Assembly: GCA_964556005.1 (NCBI GenBank)
Contig: CAZKUR010000101.1
Location: 1 to 13,279, forward strand
Direction: 5' to 3'
DNA length: 13,279 nt
Source of the DNA: CAZKUR01 sp964556005
GTDB taxonomy: Bacteria > Bacteroidota > Ignavibacteria > Ignavibacteriales > Ignavibacteriaceae
Under the pieces are notes generated by a model, which was not told the origin of the DNA, did no database searches, and was given only the letters and a program-made list of their open reading frames with translations. Shown here piece by piece: positions 1-7,690 of the stretch. The first letter of the stretch is position 1. Each line of letters opens with the position of its first letter. Made by a program: the position numbers and the translations under genes.

Positions 1-1365
1 TTTCACACCACGAATAGTTATTACATCCCAAACGTGAAAGCAACCGGCTTATGCTGCAGAACCAATTTACCTCCCAATACTGCATTCAGAGGTTTCGGCG
101 GACCGCAGGCGATGTTCGTTATGGAATGCGCAATTTATAAAGCGGCAGAACAAATGGGAGTTGATCCTTTTGAAATTCAAAAGAAAAATTTATTAAATGA
201 AGGCGATCAATTTCCTTACGGTCAAAAAGCAATAAACGCCAATGCAAGAGTGTGCTGGGAAAAGTTAGAGCAAAAATATGATATACCGTCCGAGAAGAGA
301 AAGATAGAAGATTACAATCGTAAAAATATAATTTTCAAAAAAGGATTGGCTGTAATGCCTGTTTGTTTCGGCATCTCATTTACAAATACTTTTATGAACC
401 AGGCAAGCGCTTTGATTCATATTTACTCCGATGGAAGTGTTGGTATAAGTACAGCCGCAGTTGAAATGGGGCAGGGAGTGAATGCAAAAATTAGACAAGT
501 AGCATCAAACATCTTTTCTATTGCAATCGACAAAATCAAAATTGAAACATCCAATACAACCAGGGCAGCTAATACATCACCGACTGCGGCAAGCAGCGCT
601 GCGGATTTAAATGGTAAAGCAACCGAAATTGCTTGTAAAGATTTGCTTGAGCGGTTAAAAAAAGTTGCTGCCGGAATATTAGAAACCGAAAATTATAAAG
701 ACATTTCATTCAAACAAGAAAGAGTTTTCAATATAGGGAAGAAAACCGAAATATATTGGGAAAAATTAATTAATACTGCATTCCTAAAAAGAACAGACTT
801 ATCAGCCCACGCCCAATATGCTACGCCCAATATATATTTCGATAAAGATAAATCAAAAGGAGATGCATTTGCATATTACTCTTACGGCACAGGATTAATT
901 GAAGTTACACTCGACTGCATGCTGGGGAAATACGAAATTGATTCAATGAAAGTCATACATGATTTCGGTAAATCATTAAACCCTGTAATTGATAGAGGTC
1001 AGGCTGAAGGTGCAATTGTACAGGGATTGGGTTGGATGACAATCGAAGAAGTAATTTACAACAAAGACGGGAAATTGTTAACCGATGCACTTTCTACTTA
1101 CAAAGTACCGGACATAAATTTTGCACCAAAACAAATCGAGGTAAACTTTTTGGAAAATTCGATTAATCCGATGGGGATATTCAATTCAAAAGCAATCGGT
1201 GAGCCTCCTTTAATGTACGGGATAGGTGCATTCTTTGCATTAATGAATGCAATGAAAGCATTCCGTTCCGAAAAACATTTTAAATTATCTGCACCGTTAA
1301 CACCGGAAAAAGTTTTGTTGGCACTGTACTCAGAAATTAAAGCTCCTGCAGCAATGCCGATGTAA
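1..1365 (+). CDS. Xanthine dehydrogenase, molybdenum-binding subunit (C-terminal part, 5' end outside window)
   Basis: This is the C-terminal 454 residues of a xanthine dehydrogenase/oxidase-family molybdopterin subunit, which hydroxylates hypoxanthine and xanthine in purine breakdown. The frame is open from base 1, so the GTG at 34 is an internal valine, not a start. Visible motifs match the family closely. AFRGFGGPQ (bases 82-108) carries the substrate-binding Arg equivalent to bovine Arg880. VEMGQG, around base 460, is the conserved cofactor-contacting stretch. NTSPTAAS follows near 570. IGEPPLMYG has its Glu codon at 1201-1203, equivalent to catalytic Glu1261 of the bovine enzyme. The ending TPEKVLLAL resembles the C-terminus of eukaryotic XDH. 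The first catalytic Glu (bovine 802) and the N-terminal half lie outside the window, as would any FAD/FeS partner subunit. Substrate specificity is inferred from the motifs; another purine or aldehyde hydroxylase of the same superfamily is possible but less likely. Confidence 0.93.
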   Translation, partial: FHTTNSYYIPNVKATGLCCRTNLPPNTAFRGFGGPQAMFVMECAIYKAAEQMGVDPFEIQKKNLLNEGDQFPYGQKAINANARVCWEKLEQKYDIPSEKRKIEDYNRKNIIFKKGLAVMPVCFGISFTNTFMNQASALIHIYSDGSVGISTAAVEMGQGVNAKIRQVASNIFSIAIDKIKIETSNTTRAANTSPTAASSAADLNGKATEIACKDLLERLKKVAAGILETENYKDISFKQERVFNIGKKTEIYWEKLINTAFLKRTDLSAHAQYATPNIYFDKDKSKGDAFAYYSYGTGLIEVTLDCMLGKYEIDSMKVIHDFGKSLNPVIDRGQAEGAIVQGLGWMTIEEVIYNKDGKLLTDALSTYKVPDINFAPKQIEVNFLENSINPMGIFNSKAIGEPPLMYGIGAFFALMNAMKAFRSEKHFKLSAPLTPEKVLLALYSEIKAPAAMPM

Positions 1366-1516
1366 ACCAATATGTTAATATTTTACAATGGATTAAAGAA
1401 TCCGGAAATCCTGGACTGAGGTTTTCTGCTGCATATCAAACCATTAAGAACACATATCACATCTCCATTTTCAAATTATAAATAATATAGCTGCATTAAA
1501 AAGTTAGGAGTATAAA
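1366..1516. other. Intergenic gap between the xanthine dehydrogenase and pirin genes
   Basis: A 151-base AT-rich gap. I see no convincing terminator, ORF or TAnnTTTG promoter box. Only the ribosome binding site of the next gene (AGGAG at 1506-1510) is clear. Whether pirin is co-transcribed with the dehydrogenase cannot be settled from sequence. Confidence 0.5.
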
Positions 1517-2425
1517 ATGTCATTACGCCCGGTAAGAAAAATATTAAAAGCACAGCCTACAATCGAAGGGGCAGGAGTAAATCTTCGCCGTGCAGTTGGG
1601 TTTGGTGATCCGTCGGAAGTTGATCCGTTTCTTCTTTTAGATGATTTTCGAAGCGACAAACCTGAAGATTATCTCGCAGGTTTTCCATGGCATCCGCACC
1701 GTGGAATTGAAACGATTACTTATGTTCTTGCTGGTAGTGTTGAACATGGAGACAGTATCGGAAATAAAGGAATAATATCGTCAGGTGATATTCAATGGAT
1801 GACTGCCGGAAGCGGAATCATTCACCAGGAAATGCCGAAAGGTGATCCGAAAGGAAGAATGCACGGATTTCAGCTTTGGGCAAATCTTCCGGCTGCATTA
1901 AAAATGACTGCGCCTCGCTACCAGGAAATTAAATCGGCAGACATTCCCGAAGTAACTGATGACGATGGAACACATATAAGAATTGTCTGCGGAAATTTCT
2001 GGGGGAAGAAAGGTCCTGTGGACGGTATAGCTGCAGATCCTATTTATATCGATGTCTCTATTCCGCCGGGAAAAAGAAAAACATTGCCCATCGATACAAG
2101 GAATAACGCTTTTGCTTATGTCTTTGCAGGCTCGGGAAAATTCTGCAATGCTTCAGATCCTCTTGCTGTACCCACTGAAAGCGTTGGATGGTCAGATACA
2201 CATCCTCCTGTAGAAGCCGATAATCGTTCATTAATATTATTTGACAGCGGTGATGAGGTAACTGTTCAAGCAGGAGATGAAGGAATTCGTTTTCTTCTTA
2301 TTTCAGGCAAACCTCTTAAAGAACCTGTTGCCTGGTACGGCCCGATTGTAATGAACACACAGGCAGAATTGAGAACTGCTTTTGAAGAACTGCAAGCAGG
2401 AACATTCCTGAAAACTAAACGATAG
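1517..2425 (+). CDS. Pirin family protein (metal-binding bicupin, possible quercetinase)
   Basis: A 302-residue two-domain cupin of the pirin family. These are iron-binding proteins; several bacterial members have quercetin 2,3-dioxygenase activity, others act as regulators. The four metal ligands of human pirin (H56, H58, H101, E103) have exact counterparts: H59 and H61 in FPWHPHRG, and H103 and E105 in GIIHQEMP. The N-terminal cupin (about 20-135) also has the family signatures GFGDPSEVDPFLLLDDF and HGFQLWANLP. The second cupin (about 165-290) lacks obvious ligands, as is usual. The start is ATG at 1517 with a good TAGGAG six bases upstream. The length matches family members of about 290 residues. 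The protein has no signal peptide, so it is presumably cytoplasmic. It is followed at 12 bases by the channel gene, suggesting one transcript. The real substrate is unknown. Confidence 0.93.
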   Translation: MSLRPVRKILKAQPTIEGAGVNLRRAVGFGDPSEVDPFLLLDDFRSDKPEDYLAGFPWHPHRGIETITYVLAGSVEHGDSIGNKGIISSGDIQWMTAGSGIIHQEMPKGDPKGRMHGFQLWANLPAALKMTAPRYQEIKSADIPEVTDDDGTHIRIVCGNFWGKKGPVDGIAADPIYIDVSIPPGKRKTLPIDTRNNAFAYVFAGSGKFCNASDPLAVPTESVGWSDTHPPVEADNRSLILFDSGDEVTVQAGDEGIRFLLISGKPLKEPVAWYGPIVMNTQAELRTAFEELQAGTFLKTKR

Positions 2426-2437
2426 TAATAAAAATTT

Positions 2438-3232
2438 TTGTTTATCAAATTGCAAAAGGAAATTACTAAAATTCCCTGGACTCTTTTTGCTTCTGAGTTT
2501 ATCGGCACAGCTTTGTTGATTGGCGTTGGTGTTTCCTTCGTAATTCTCGACTTCGGTAAGGGAAGTCCCGTTGTCAATTTAATTCCTGATTCAGGATTAA
2601 GACGAGCAATCACGGGATTTCTATTCGGATCAACCGGTGCATTAATTGCGGTATCCTGGATCGGTAAAGAAAGCGGCGCTCATATAAATCCCGTTGTCAC
2701 ACTTGCATTTTGGGCTCAGGGAAAAATAGGTCGTGTACATGCTCTTGGTTACATTATTTGCCAGTTGATTGGGGGAATTGCAGGCGCACTTTCTCTGCTT
2801 TTATGGAATCAAACAGGAAATTCTATTAGTTACGGTGGTACTTTCCCCGGACAAAGTTATTCCGCATGGACAGCATTAATAGGAGAAATTATAACTACCT
2901 TTGCTCTTGTATTTCTGCTTTTCGTTTTTATCGGTCACAATAAACTAAAACGGTATACACCTCTTTTATTTCCTTTACTTTATATGATTATGGTATTTTT
3001 AGAAGCACCTGTTTCAGGGACAAGCACCAATCCTGCACGAAGTATTGGACCATCGGTAATTTCAGGCAATTGGTCTGACTGGTGGGTTTATTGGATTGGT
3101 CCGGTAGTAGGAGCTTTAATAGGAGTTAGTGTTCACAGTCTTAGCTGGTTTAAAAAGTTTGAGATAAAAGTTGCGAAACTCTATCATTTTGAAAATGACA
3201 GGCATGGTGTTTTTAGGAACGCAGTAAAATAA
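2438..3232 (+). CDS. MIP/aquaporin family channel with NPV in place of the first NPA
   Basis: An integral membrane channel of the major intrinsic protein family, for passive passage of water or small neutral solutes across the inner membrane. It is 264 residues long with six hydrophobic helices and the two expected half-helix loops. Loop B reads SGAHINPVVTLAFW (NPV at 84-86) and loop E reads SGTSTNPARSIGPS (NPA at 198-200). R201 is the selectivity-filter arginine. The glutamates early in the first and fourth helices (E20, E150) are conserved family features. The start is uncertain: no ATG is available, the frame opens after TAA at 2426-2428, and TTG at 2438 or TTG at 2450 must serve, neither with a clear Shine-Dalgarno sequence. 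Translational coupling to the pirin gene 12 bases upstream would explain this. The residue before R201 is small, which fits an aquaporin rather than a glycerol facilitator, but solute choice is not certain. Confidence 0.88.
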   Translation: MFIKLQKEITKIPWTLFASEFIGTALLIGVGVSFVILDFGKGSPVVNLIPDSGLRRAITGFLFGSTGALIAVSWIGKESGAHINPVVTLAFWAQGKIGRVHALGYIICQLIGGIAGALSLLLWNQTGNSISYGGTFPGQSYSAWTALIGEIITTFALVFLLFVFIGHNKLKRYTPLLFPLLYMIMVFLEAPVSGTSTNPARSIGPSVISGNWSDWWVYWIGPVVGALIGVSVHSLSWFKKFEIKVAKLYHFENDRHGVFRNAVK

Positions 3233-3665
3233 TTTCTCAAAGATTAATAGGAAATGAATTTATTTATTATTCCCTTGAACTCTTCAAACTTCAATCAAGC
3301 ACAATCTTTATTGATATCATTTAAGGAAATGATAAGATTATAAAGTTAAGTAATTACGAACCCGACATCAGTAGGTCGGGTGAAGTCCGATTTCGATATT
3401 CGAAATCGAGATCTCGCCTAAAAGGCGGATAATCTCTACCATTATACTAATAAAAGGTGAGATTGTCCGCCTAAGTGCGAGACCTCGTCCGCTTTTAAGC
3501 GAGACCTCGTCTTTGACGGGCTAAAGCGTGCTTCACCCAACCAATGTGCTAACTATAACTCAGTTAGGCTCCATTAGACTGTTGATAGAATTTTAATGAT
3601 TGTAAGGAATGGTTATCCTATCATCATCAAAGATTGCTATTCAGGCTAAATAAAGGTATTACTTT
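3233..3665. other. Convergent intergenic region with stem-loops and a repeat element
   Basis: This gap lies between the 3' ends of the aquaporin (+) and Dcp (-) genes and contains no credible ORF. Its first part has a stem-loop at 3315-3334 (TATCATTT, loop AAGG, AAATGATA), bracketed by AATCTT (3303-3308) and AAGATT (3334-3339). There is no following T-run, so it is at best a weak terminator. The central part is the large inverted-repeat element described separately. The last part (3541-3665) shows only a short CTAACT/AGTTAG inverted repeat (3549-3567). Confidence 0.6.
3360..3538. repeat. Large nested inverted-repeat element (possible MITE/REP-like repeat or structured RNA)
   Basis: Several layers of complementarity are directly visible. 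ACCCGAC/GTCGGGT forms a 7-bp hairpin at 3360-3381. GGGTGAAG (3378-3385) pairs with CTTCACCC (3531-3538), closing the whole element. CGATTTCG/CGAAATCG forms an 8-bp hairpin at 3388-3408. CGAGATCTCG (3407-3416) is a perfect palindrome, and CGCCT/AGGCG forms a hairpin at 3415-3427. The core pairs 3423-3440 with 3456-3472 over about 17 bp, with one bulge and one G-U pair, around a 15-base loop. A 13-base direct repeat GCGAGACCTCGTC occurs at 3477-3489 and 3499-3511. It is much richer in CG dinucleotides than its surroundings. No coding frame explains it. A non-autonomous mobile repeat, a bidirectional terminator or an RNA gene are all possible. Confidence 0.7.
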
Positions 3666-5807
3666 TTACTTAAGCCCTCTAAACTTCAGCATAGGTTCTA
3701 TTCGCGGATTATGTCCGGTAAACTCGCGAAAGATTTTGCTGTAATCTTCGGTAGCTCCTTTTGAAAGAATCATATCCCTGAAACGCTCACCGTTCTTCCG
3801 TGTTAATCCGCCGTGGCTCATGAACCAGTCATAAGCATCATCGTCAAGCATCTCCGACCATAGATAAGCATAATAGCCTGCGGCATATCCTTCACTCCAT
3901 ATATGCTGGAAATAACTGGAGCGATAACGGGGCGGAACCTGCGGAATATACAAATGATCTTTTTTCAAACTCGCTGTTTCAAACTCATCCGAATTCTGTA
4001 AAGGTGCACTCGCAGGTAAAGTGTGCCATGCCATATCGAGATCGGATGCTTCAACAATTTCCGTAAAATCATAACCCTGATTGAAGTTTGCCGCCTTTTT
4101 AATTTTGTCAACTAAATCTTTAGGCATAGGCTTACCGGTTTTATAATTTAAAGCATAATGTTCCAGCACTTTTTGATTAAGCGCCCAATGCTCGTTAAAC
4201 TGTGAAGGGAATTCTACAAAGTCGCGCGGAACGTTGGTGCCGGAAAGACTCGGATATTCCTGACTTGCAAACATGCCGTGCAGCGCATGACCGAATTCAT
4301 GAAACATAGTTGTAACATCATCATAGCTTAACAGAGCCGGTTTGCCGGGTGCGGGCTTTGTAAAATTGCAAACGTTATATATTACCGGTTTTGTACCAAG
4401 CAATTTCGATTGCTGTACAAAATTATCCATCCATGCGCCGCCGGATTTATTATCACGCTTGAAATAATCGGTATAAAAAAGTGCAAGCGGCGAGTTATCT
4501 TTGTCAAAAACTTCGAATACGCGGACATCTTTTTGGTAGACAGGGATATTATGAAGCTCTTTAAAAGTTAAACCATAAAGTTCGTGAGCTTCATAGAAAA
4601 TTCCTTTCTGAAGAACATTTTCCAGAACAAAATATGGCTTTACCTGGGACTCATCTAAATTATATTTTTCTTTGCGTAATTTCTCAGCATAATAATTCCA
4701 ATCCCACGGCTGAAGCTTTACACCCTTGCTGGTTTTATCAATAAAGTTCTGAATTTCCGAAGCTTCCTTCTTTTCATTTGAAACTGTTGCGGAAACTAAA
4801 CCGGAAAGAAATTTATCCACTTTTGAAGGTGTTTTTGCCATTTGATTCTCCAGTCTCCATGCGGCATAGTTAGGAAAACCAAGTAACTTCGCTTTATCCG
4901 CGCGGATTTTTGCTATGCGTTCTATAATTGCGCGGGTATCGTTTGAATCGCTGCGTTCACAGCGGTTCCATGAATTTTCAAATAATTGTTTACGCGTACC
5001 CCTGTTTTGAAGAGACTGGAGATCCGGCTGCTGGGTTGTATTCTGTAACGGAATAACCCACTTGCCTTTTAAACCGCGTGAAGCTGCTGCCTGGGAAGCT
5101 GCAGCGATTCCGGCTGGAGAAAGCCCGGTTAACTTCGATGTATCGCTAACAATTAAAGCGCCGGCTTTTGTGCCAGCCAAAAGTCTGTTTGTAAATTTAG
5201 CAACCAGCGTAGCTTCTTCTTCATTCAGTTTTTTCAGTTTGGTTTTGTCGTCCGCAGATAAGTTTGCACCTGCATGTACAAATTTTTCATAATAATATGA
5301 AATAAGCTTCATCGATTCCGGGTCGAGTTTCAGTTTGTCCCGATTATCATAAATTGATTTAACTCTTTTAAATAATTCTGTATTAAGAAAAATCGCATCA
5401 TGGTGCGCAGCAAGCCTTGGTGCTTCTTCTTCCTGCACCTTTTGCAGCACCGAATCGGTGTTTGCATTCGTTACTGCATTAAATACCAACGTAACTCTGT
5501 TAAGTAATCTGCCGCTTTTTTCCAGCGCAGCAAGTGTATTTTCAAATGTTGGAGGGGCGGGGTTATTCGCAATTTTTTTTATCTCTGCAAGCTGCTGCGT
5601 CATCCCTTCTTCAATTGCGGGTTTATAATCGCTGTCCCTTATCTTATCAAAAGGCGGAGCCTGGAAAGGCAACGTGCTTTTCTTGTAAAAAGGATTTGTA
5701 TGATTTGACATCATATTATTTTGTTTGTTATTATTTGAGCAATTAATTGAAACAATACTCAATGAAAGGATAGTAGCAAACAGTGTCGCATTTAAAATCC
5801 GGATCAT
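3666..5807 (-). CDS. dcp: Peptidyl-dipeptidase Dcp (M3 family zinc metallopeptidase), probable lipoprotein
   Basis: An M3-family peptidyl-dipeptidase that removes C-terminal dipeptides from oligopeptides. It has 713 residues from the chosen start and is collinear with E. coli Dcp over its whole length. Shared stretches include NPFYKKSTLP, NTTQQP, LLGFPNYAAW, QPWDW, KSGGAWM, PRDFVEFPSQ, PPRYRSSYF and GYAAGYYAYLW. The zinc site is HEFGH at 503-507 (bases 4301 down), with the third ligand probably E532. ATG at 5807 is chosen because it has AAGGA about nine bases upstream and is followed by a hydrophobic N-terminus ending in a Cys (SIVSINC, C23) and an Asn-rich linker. That looks like an export signal with a relaxed lipobox (Asn at -1 is atypical). 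The frame is open to a TTG at 5939, but this would add 44 unrelated residues before the signal. E. coli Dcp is cytoplasmic, so export here would imply peptide scavenging in the periplasm. Confidence 0.94.
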   Translation of the reverse strand: MIRILNATLFATILSLSIVSINCSNNNKQNNMMSNHTNPFYKKSTLPFQAPPFDKIRDSDYKPAIEEGMTQQLAEIKKIANNPAPPTFENTLAALEKSGRLLNRVTLVFNAVTNANTDSVLQKVQEEEAPRLAAHHDAIFLNTELFKRVKSIYDNRDKLKLDPESMKLISYYYEKFVHAGANLSADDKTKLKKLNEEEATLVAKFTNRLLAGTKAGALIVSDTSKLTGLSPAGIAAASQAAASRGLKGKWVIPLQNTTQQPDLQSLQNRGTRKQLFENSWNRCERSDSNDTRAIIERIAKIRADKAKLLGFPNYAAWRLENQMAKTPSKVDKFLSGLVSATVSNEKKEASEIQNFIDKTSKGVKLQPWDWNYYAEKLRKEKYNLDESQVKPYFVLENVLQKGIFYEAHELYGLTFKELHNIPVYQKDVRVFEVFDKDNSPLALFYTDYFKRDNKSGGAWMDNFVQQSKLLGTKPVIYNVCNFTKPAPGKPALLSYDDVTTMFHEFGHALHGMFASQEYPSLSGTNVPRDFVEFPSQFNEHWALNQKVLEHYALNYKTGKPMPKDLVDKIKKAANFNQGYDFTEIVEASDLDMAWHTLPASAPLQNSDEFETASLKKDHLYIPQVPPRYRSSYFQHIWSEGYAAGYYAYLWSEMLDDDAYDWFMSHGGLTRKNGERFRDMILSKGATEDYSKIFREFTGHNPRIEPMLKFRGLK

Positions 5808-6120
5808 CTCTGAAATTCCTTTTATTGATTGAACTAAATATTTAAAATGTGAAAATACCCGATGGCTAAAGAACTGGGTAATTAAACCCGGTTTCGGTGG
5901 GAAATAAACTTTTAATTTCGATTTCCAAATCGTAGTCAATCCCGTATGTCACCAAGTCTTCATCTTATTATGAAATATAAGGATAATTTTGTAATTCCAA
6001 GTTGATATATGAGTCTTTTGTATTACAAATTGAATGAATTATTTTTATTTAATTAATGCTTTTTAGTATTGCGAAAAATCCTAATATAAAATAATTTAAC
6101 AAACAGGGAAGGAAGTTAAA
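5808..6120. other. Divergent intergenic region upstream of dcp
   Basis: This AT-rich stretch must hold the dcp promoter on the minus strand and any promoter of the small plus-strand ORF at 6121. A perfect 13-base palindrome TTTGTATTACAAA lies at 6017-6029 and could be an operator, though in AT-rich DNA it may be chance. TAATTTTG at 5984-5991 fits the Bacteroidota -7 box TAnnTTTG on the plus strand, but lacks a clear upstream TTG partner. There is no ORF other than the implausible TTG extension of dcp. Confidence 0.4.
6109..6113 (+). promoter_or_regulatory. Shine-Dalgarno site of the small ORF at 6121
   Basis: AAGGA (inside GGGAAGGAAG, 6106-6115) sits seven bases before ATG 6121. It is among the best ribosome binding sites in the window and argues that a real small gene was, or is, translated here. 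Confidence 0.6.
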
Positions 6121-6285
6121 ATGAAACTAAGATATTTAGGCAACCTCAGGCTTTTAGAAATAATCGGCGTATTCGGCACTATACTTAATGATCCGTAATT
6201 ATTCGGCTTTTAAGGTTTATTCGGACACTTTAGCTTTTTATGGATAGAAAATCCCTGGAAGAAAAATAAATTGAAACCAAATTAA
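6121..6285 (+). pseudogene. Decayed small Gly/Phe-rich membrane-peptide gene with two in-frame TAA codons
   Basis: ATG 6121 opens a 25-codon reading frame (start MKLRYLGNLRLLEIIG, end ILNDP) stopped by TAA at 6196-6198. In the same frame, LFGF is followed by a second TAA at 6211-6213, then GLFGHFSFLWIENPWKKNK and a final TAA at 6283-6285. Read through both stops, it is a coherent protein of about 52 residues. It has a hydrophobic core rich in Gly, Phe and Leu and a basic C-terminus after a Pro-Trp pair. From memory, this resembles small bacterial membrane proteins with repeated LGFLG/FGFFG segments. The strong Shine-Dalgarno site supports former translation. Most likely this is a gene inactivated by two nonsense changes. 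Alternatives are a genuine 25-residue peptide or sequencing errors. Function is unknown. Confidence 0.5.
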
Positions 6286-6332
6286 AAATTGCTTACTTAG
6301 TCAATTCTATTTTTCTATTCTGTAGTTACCTC

Positions 6333-6372
6333 TTTAGTGATGCATACAAAATAATAGGTGCATCGCACTAAA
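6333..6372. other. Stem-loop overlapping the 3' end of the ABC permease gene
   Basis: TTTAGTG (6333-6339) plus ATGCA (6340-6344) pairs with TGCAT (6359-6363) plus CACTAAA (6366-6372), with a two-base CG bulge and a 14-base loop. The stem includes the permease stop codon (6368-6370). No T-run follows on the minus strand, so it is not a standard intrinsic terminator. It may protect the 3' end of the mRNA. Confidence 0.4.
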
Positions 6373-7690
6373 ATATATCTCCTCTCTTAAATCCCCAGAT
6401 GCTTGCAACATTAACAATTGCAGCAATTAAAAGAAGTACGCCAACGATTGGTAAAATTTCCATAAAGCCGGCACCTTCCCACAAAACTTTCATAAATCCG
6501 TCCATCGACCAGTAAACCAAAGTCAGCTTGCTTATCGTTTGAATAAAAGAAGGCAGGAAAAAAGTCGGGAACCATGCGCCTCCGATTGCACTCATTGTTA
6601 TAATTAAAAACGTGCCGAGCCCTCTTGCCTGCGCCTGCGTTTTGCTGAATGCAGCCAGCACCATTCCGAATGCAGTGCACGCCGCAGATGCGGAGATAAT
6701 TACAATAAAAAGATTTAAGAAGTTCGAAAAAATATCGATATTGAAAAACAAGAAACCGAAAAGAAACATTGCAAAAAGCTGAAGCACTCCGAGAGAAATA
6801 TTGTAAAGGTATTTACTCCACAAAATATGCATCCTCGAAACCGGCGATGTTAAAATTCTTAAAGTTACACCGCTTTGCTTTTCTTCAAACAGCGAGGCTC
6901 CCGATGCTGTAATGCTGAAGAGCAAAAACATCATTGCGTATCCGCCGATACTGCGCGTAACATTTGGATTATTCACATCTTTCCCAACAAGCTGTTCTTT
7001 ATCGAATTTAACTATGCTGCTGAAAAACTTCGCAGCTCCTTTTGATGTTGTATCATTTCCCGTTGAATCGCCGACACCGAAAGTAAAATAGCCATCCTTT
7101 AAAATTTTCGATGTATCGACTCCAAAATATTTACTGATCAATGTGGCTATAGATTTATTAAAGCTTTTGCTTTTTTGTTTTCCCAAAAAATCTTCGGATC
7201 GTCTTGTTAAGCTGCTGTTGAAAAGTTCCGGAATTTGAGTCATCACCGTTTGCTGAAGCAATCCCTGGATAATCTGCATTTCCATCTCATTCCGTGGATT
7301 GTAATAAAATTTTAATTTCAAACCGAAAGCCGTATCGCTGTAAGCATCTTCAGGAACTACAAGTGCTGCCGAAGCATTTCCTTTTTTTACAAAATCTTTT
7401 ATCGAAACCGTATCGAATTTTACTTGCTTGCCTTCGTTGTTTAAATAAGTTTTTATGATGTGAAAAGTTTTTGTAGTATCGAGTGTCGATTCAATTTTAT
7501 CTGCAATTTTTGAATTGCTGTTGTTAAGAAATGCCAAATCGATGCCGGATGCACTATTGCCCGAACCTCCGAATATATATCCGAACAAGACAATAAGAAC
7601 TGCGGGAACTAAAAATGTTAGGCTTACCGAAACTTTATCGTTCCAGAATAAAAGATATTCTTTTTTAATCAGGTTCCACACTGTTTTCAA
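6368..7690 (-). CDS. ABC-2 type transporter permease
   Basis: The membrane subunit of an ABC exporter, 440 residues. Its layout is that of the ABC-2 permease family with a large outside domain: TM1 at about 21-41, an extracytoplasmic region of about 200 residues (45-248), then five more helices at about 249-268, 297-317, 325-347, 357-380 and 411-434. The amphipathic EEKQSGVTLRILTSPVSR segment (269-286) between TM2 and TM3 is typical of this family and probably contacts the ATPase. The start is TTG at 7690, whose last two bases lie within the TGA stop of the ATPase gene (TTGA overlap). A GGGAGGAG sequence lies about 11 bases upstream inside the ATPase gene. This arrangement implies translational coupling. 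The substrate is unknown; relatives export drugs, lipids or sodium. Only one permease is present, so it probably acts as a homodimer. Confidence 0.9.
   Translation of the reverse strand: MKTVWNLIKKEYLLFWNDKVSVSLTFLVPAVLIVLFGYIFGGSGNSASGIDLAFLNNSNSKIADKIESTLDTTKTFHIIKTYLNNEGKQVKFDTVSIKDFVKKGNASAALVVPEDAYSDTAFGLKLKFYYNPRNEMEMQIIQGLLQQTVMTQIPELFNSSLTRRSEDFLGKQKSKSFNKSIATLISKYFGVDTSKILKDGYFTFGVGDSTGNDTTSKGAAKFFSSIVKFDKEQLVGKDVNNPNVTRSIGGYAMMFLLFSITASGASLFEEKQSGVTLRILTSPVSRMHILWSKYLYNISLGVLQLFAMFLFGFLFFNIDIFSNFLNLFIVIISASAACTAFGMVLAAFSKTQAQARGLGTFLIITMSAIGGAWFPTFFLPSFIQTISKLTLVYWSMDGFMKVLWEGAGFMEILPIVGVLLLIAAIVNVASIWGFKRGDIF

Noticed and set aside
34..36. GTG as the start of the first gene
   Set aside because: The frame is open to base 1 and the upstream residues fit the xanthine dehydrogenase family, so the gene is cut by the window edge.
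1098..1370. 90-codon minus-strand frame opposite the xanthine dehydrogenase end
   Set aside because: It is antisense to conserved coding sequence, including the catalytic Glu, with no independent support.
3477..3511. Two copies of GCGAGACCTCGTC as a CRISPR-like array
   Set aside because: There are only two copies, 22 bases apart, within a self-complementary element, with no spacer pattern or cas genes.
5808..5939. 44-residue N-terminal extension of Dcp from TTG 5939
   Set aside because: It has no ribosome site, would precede a signal sequence, and is not similar to the family N-terminus.
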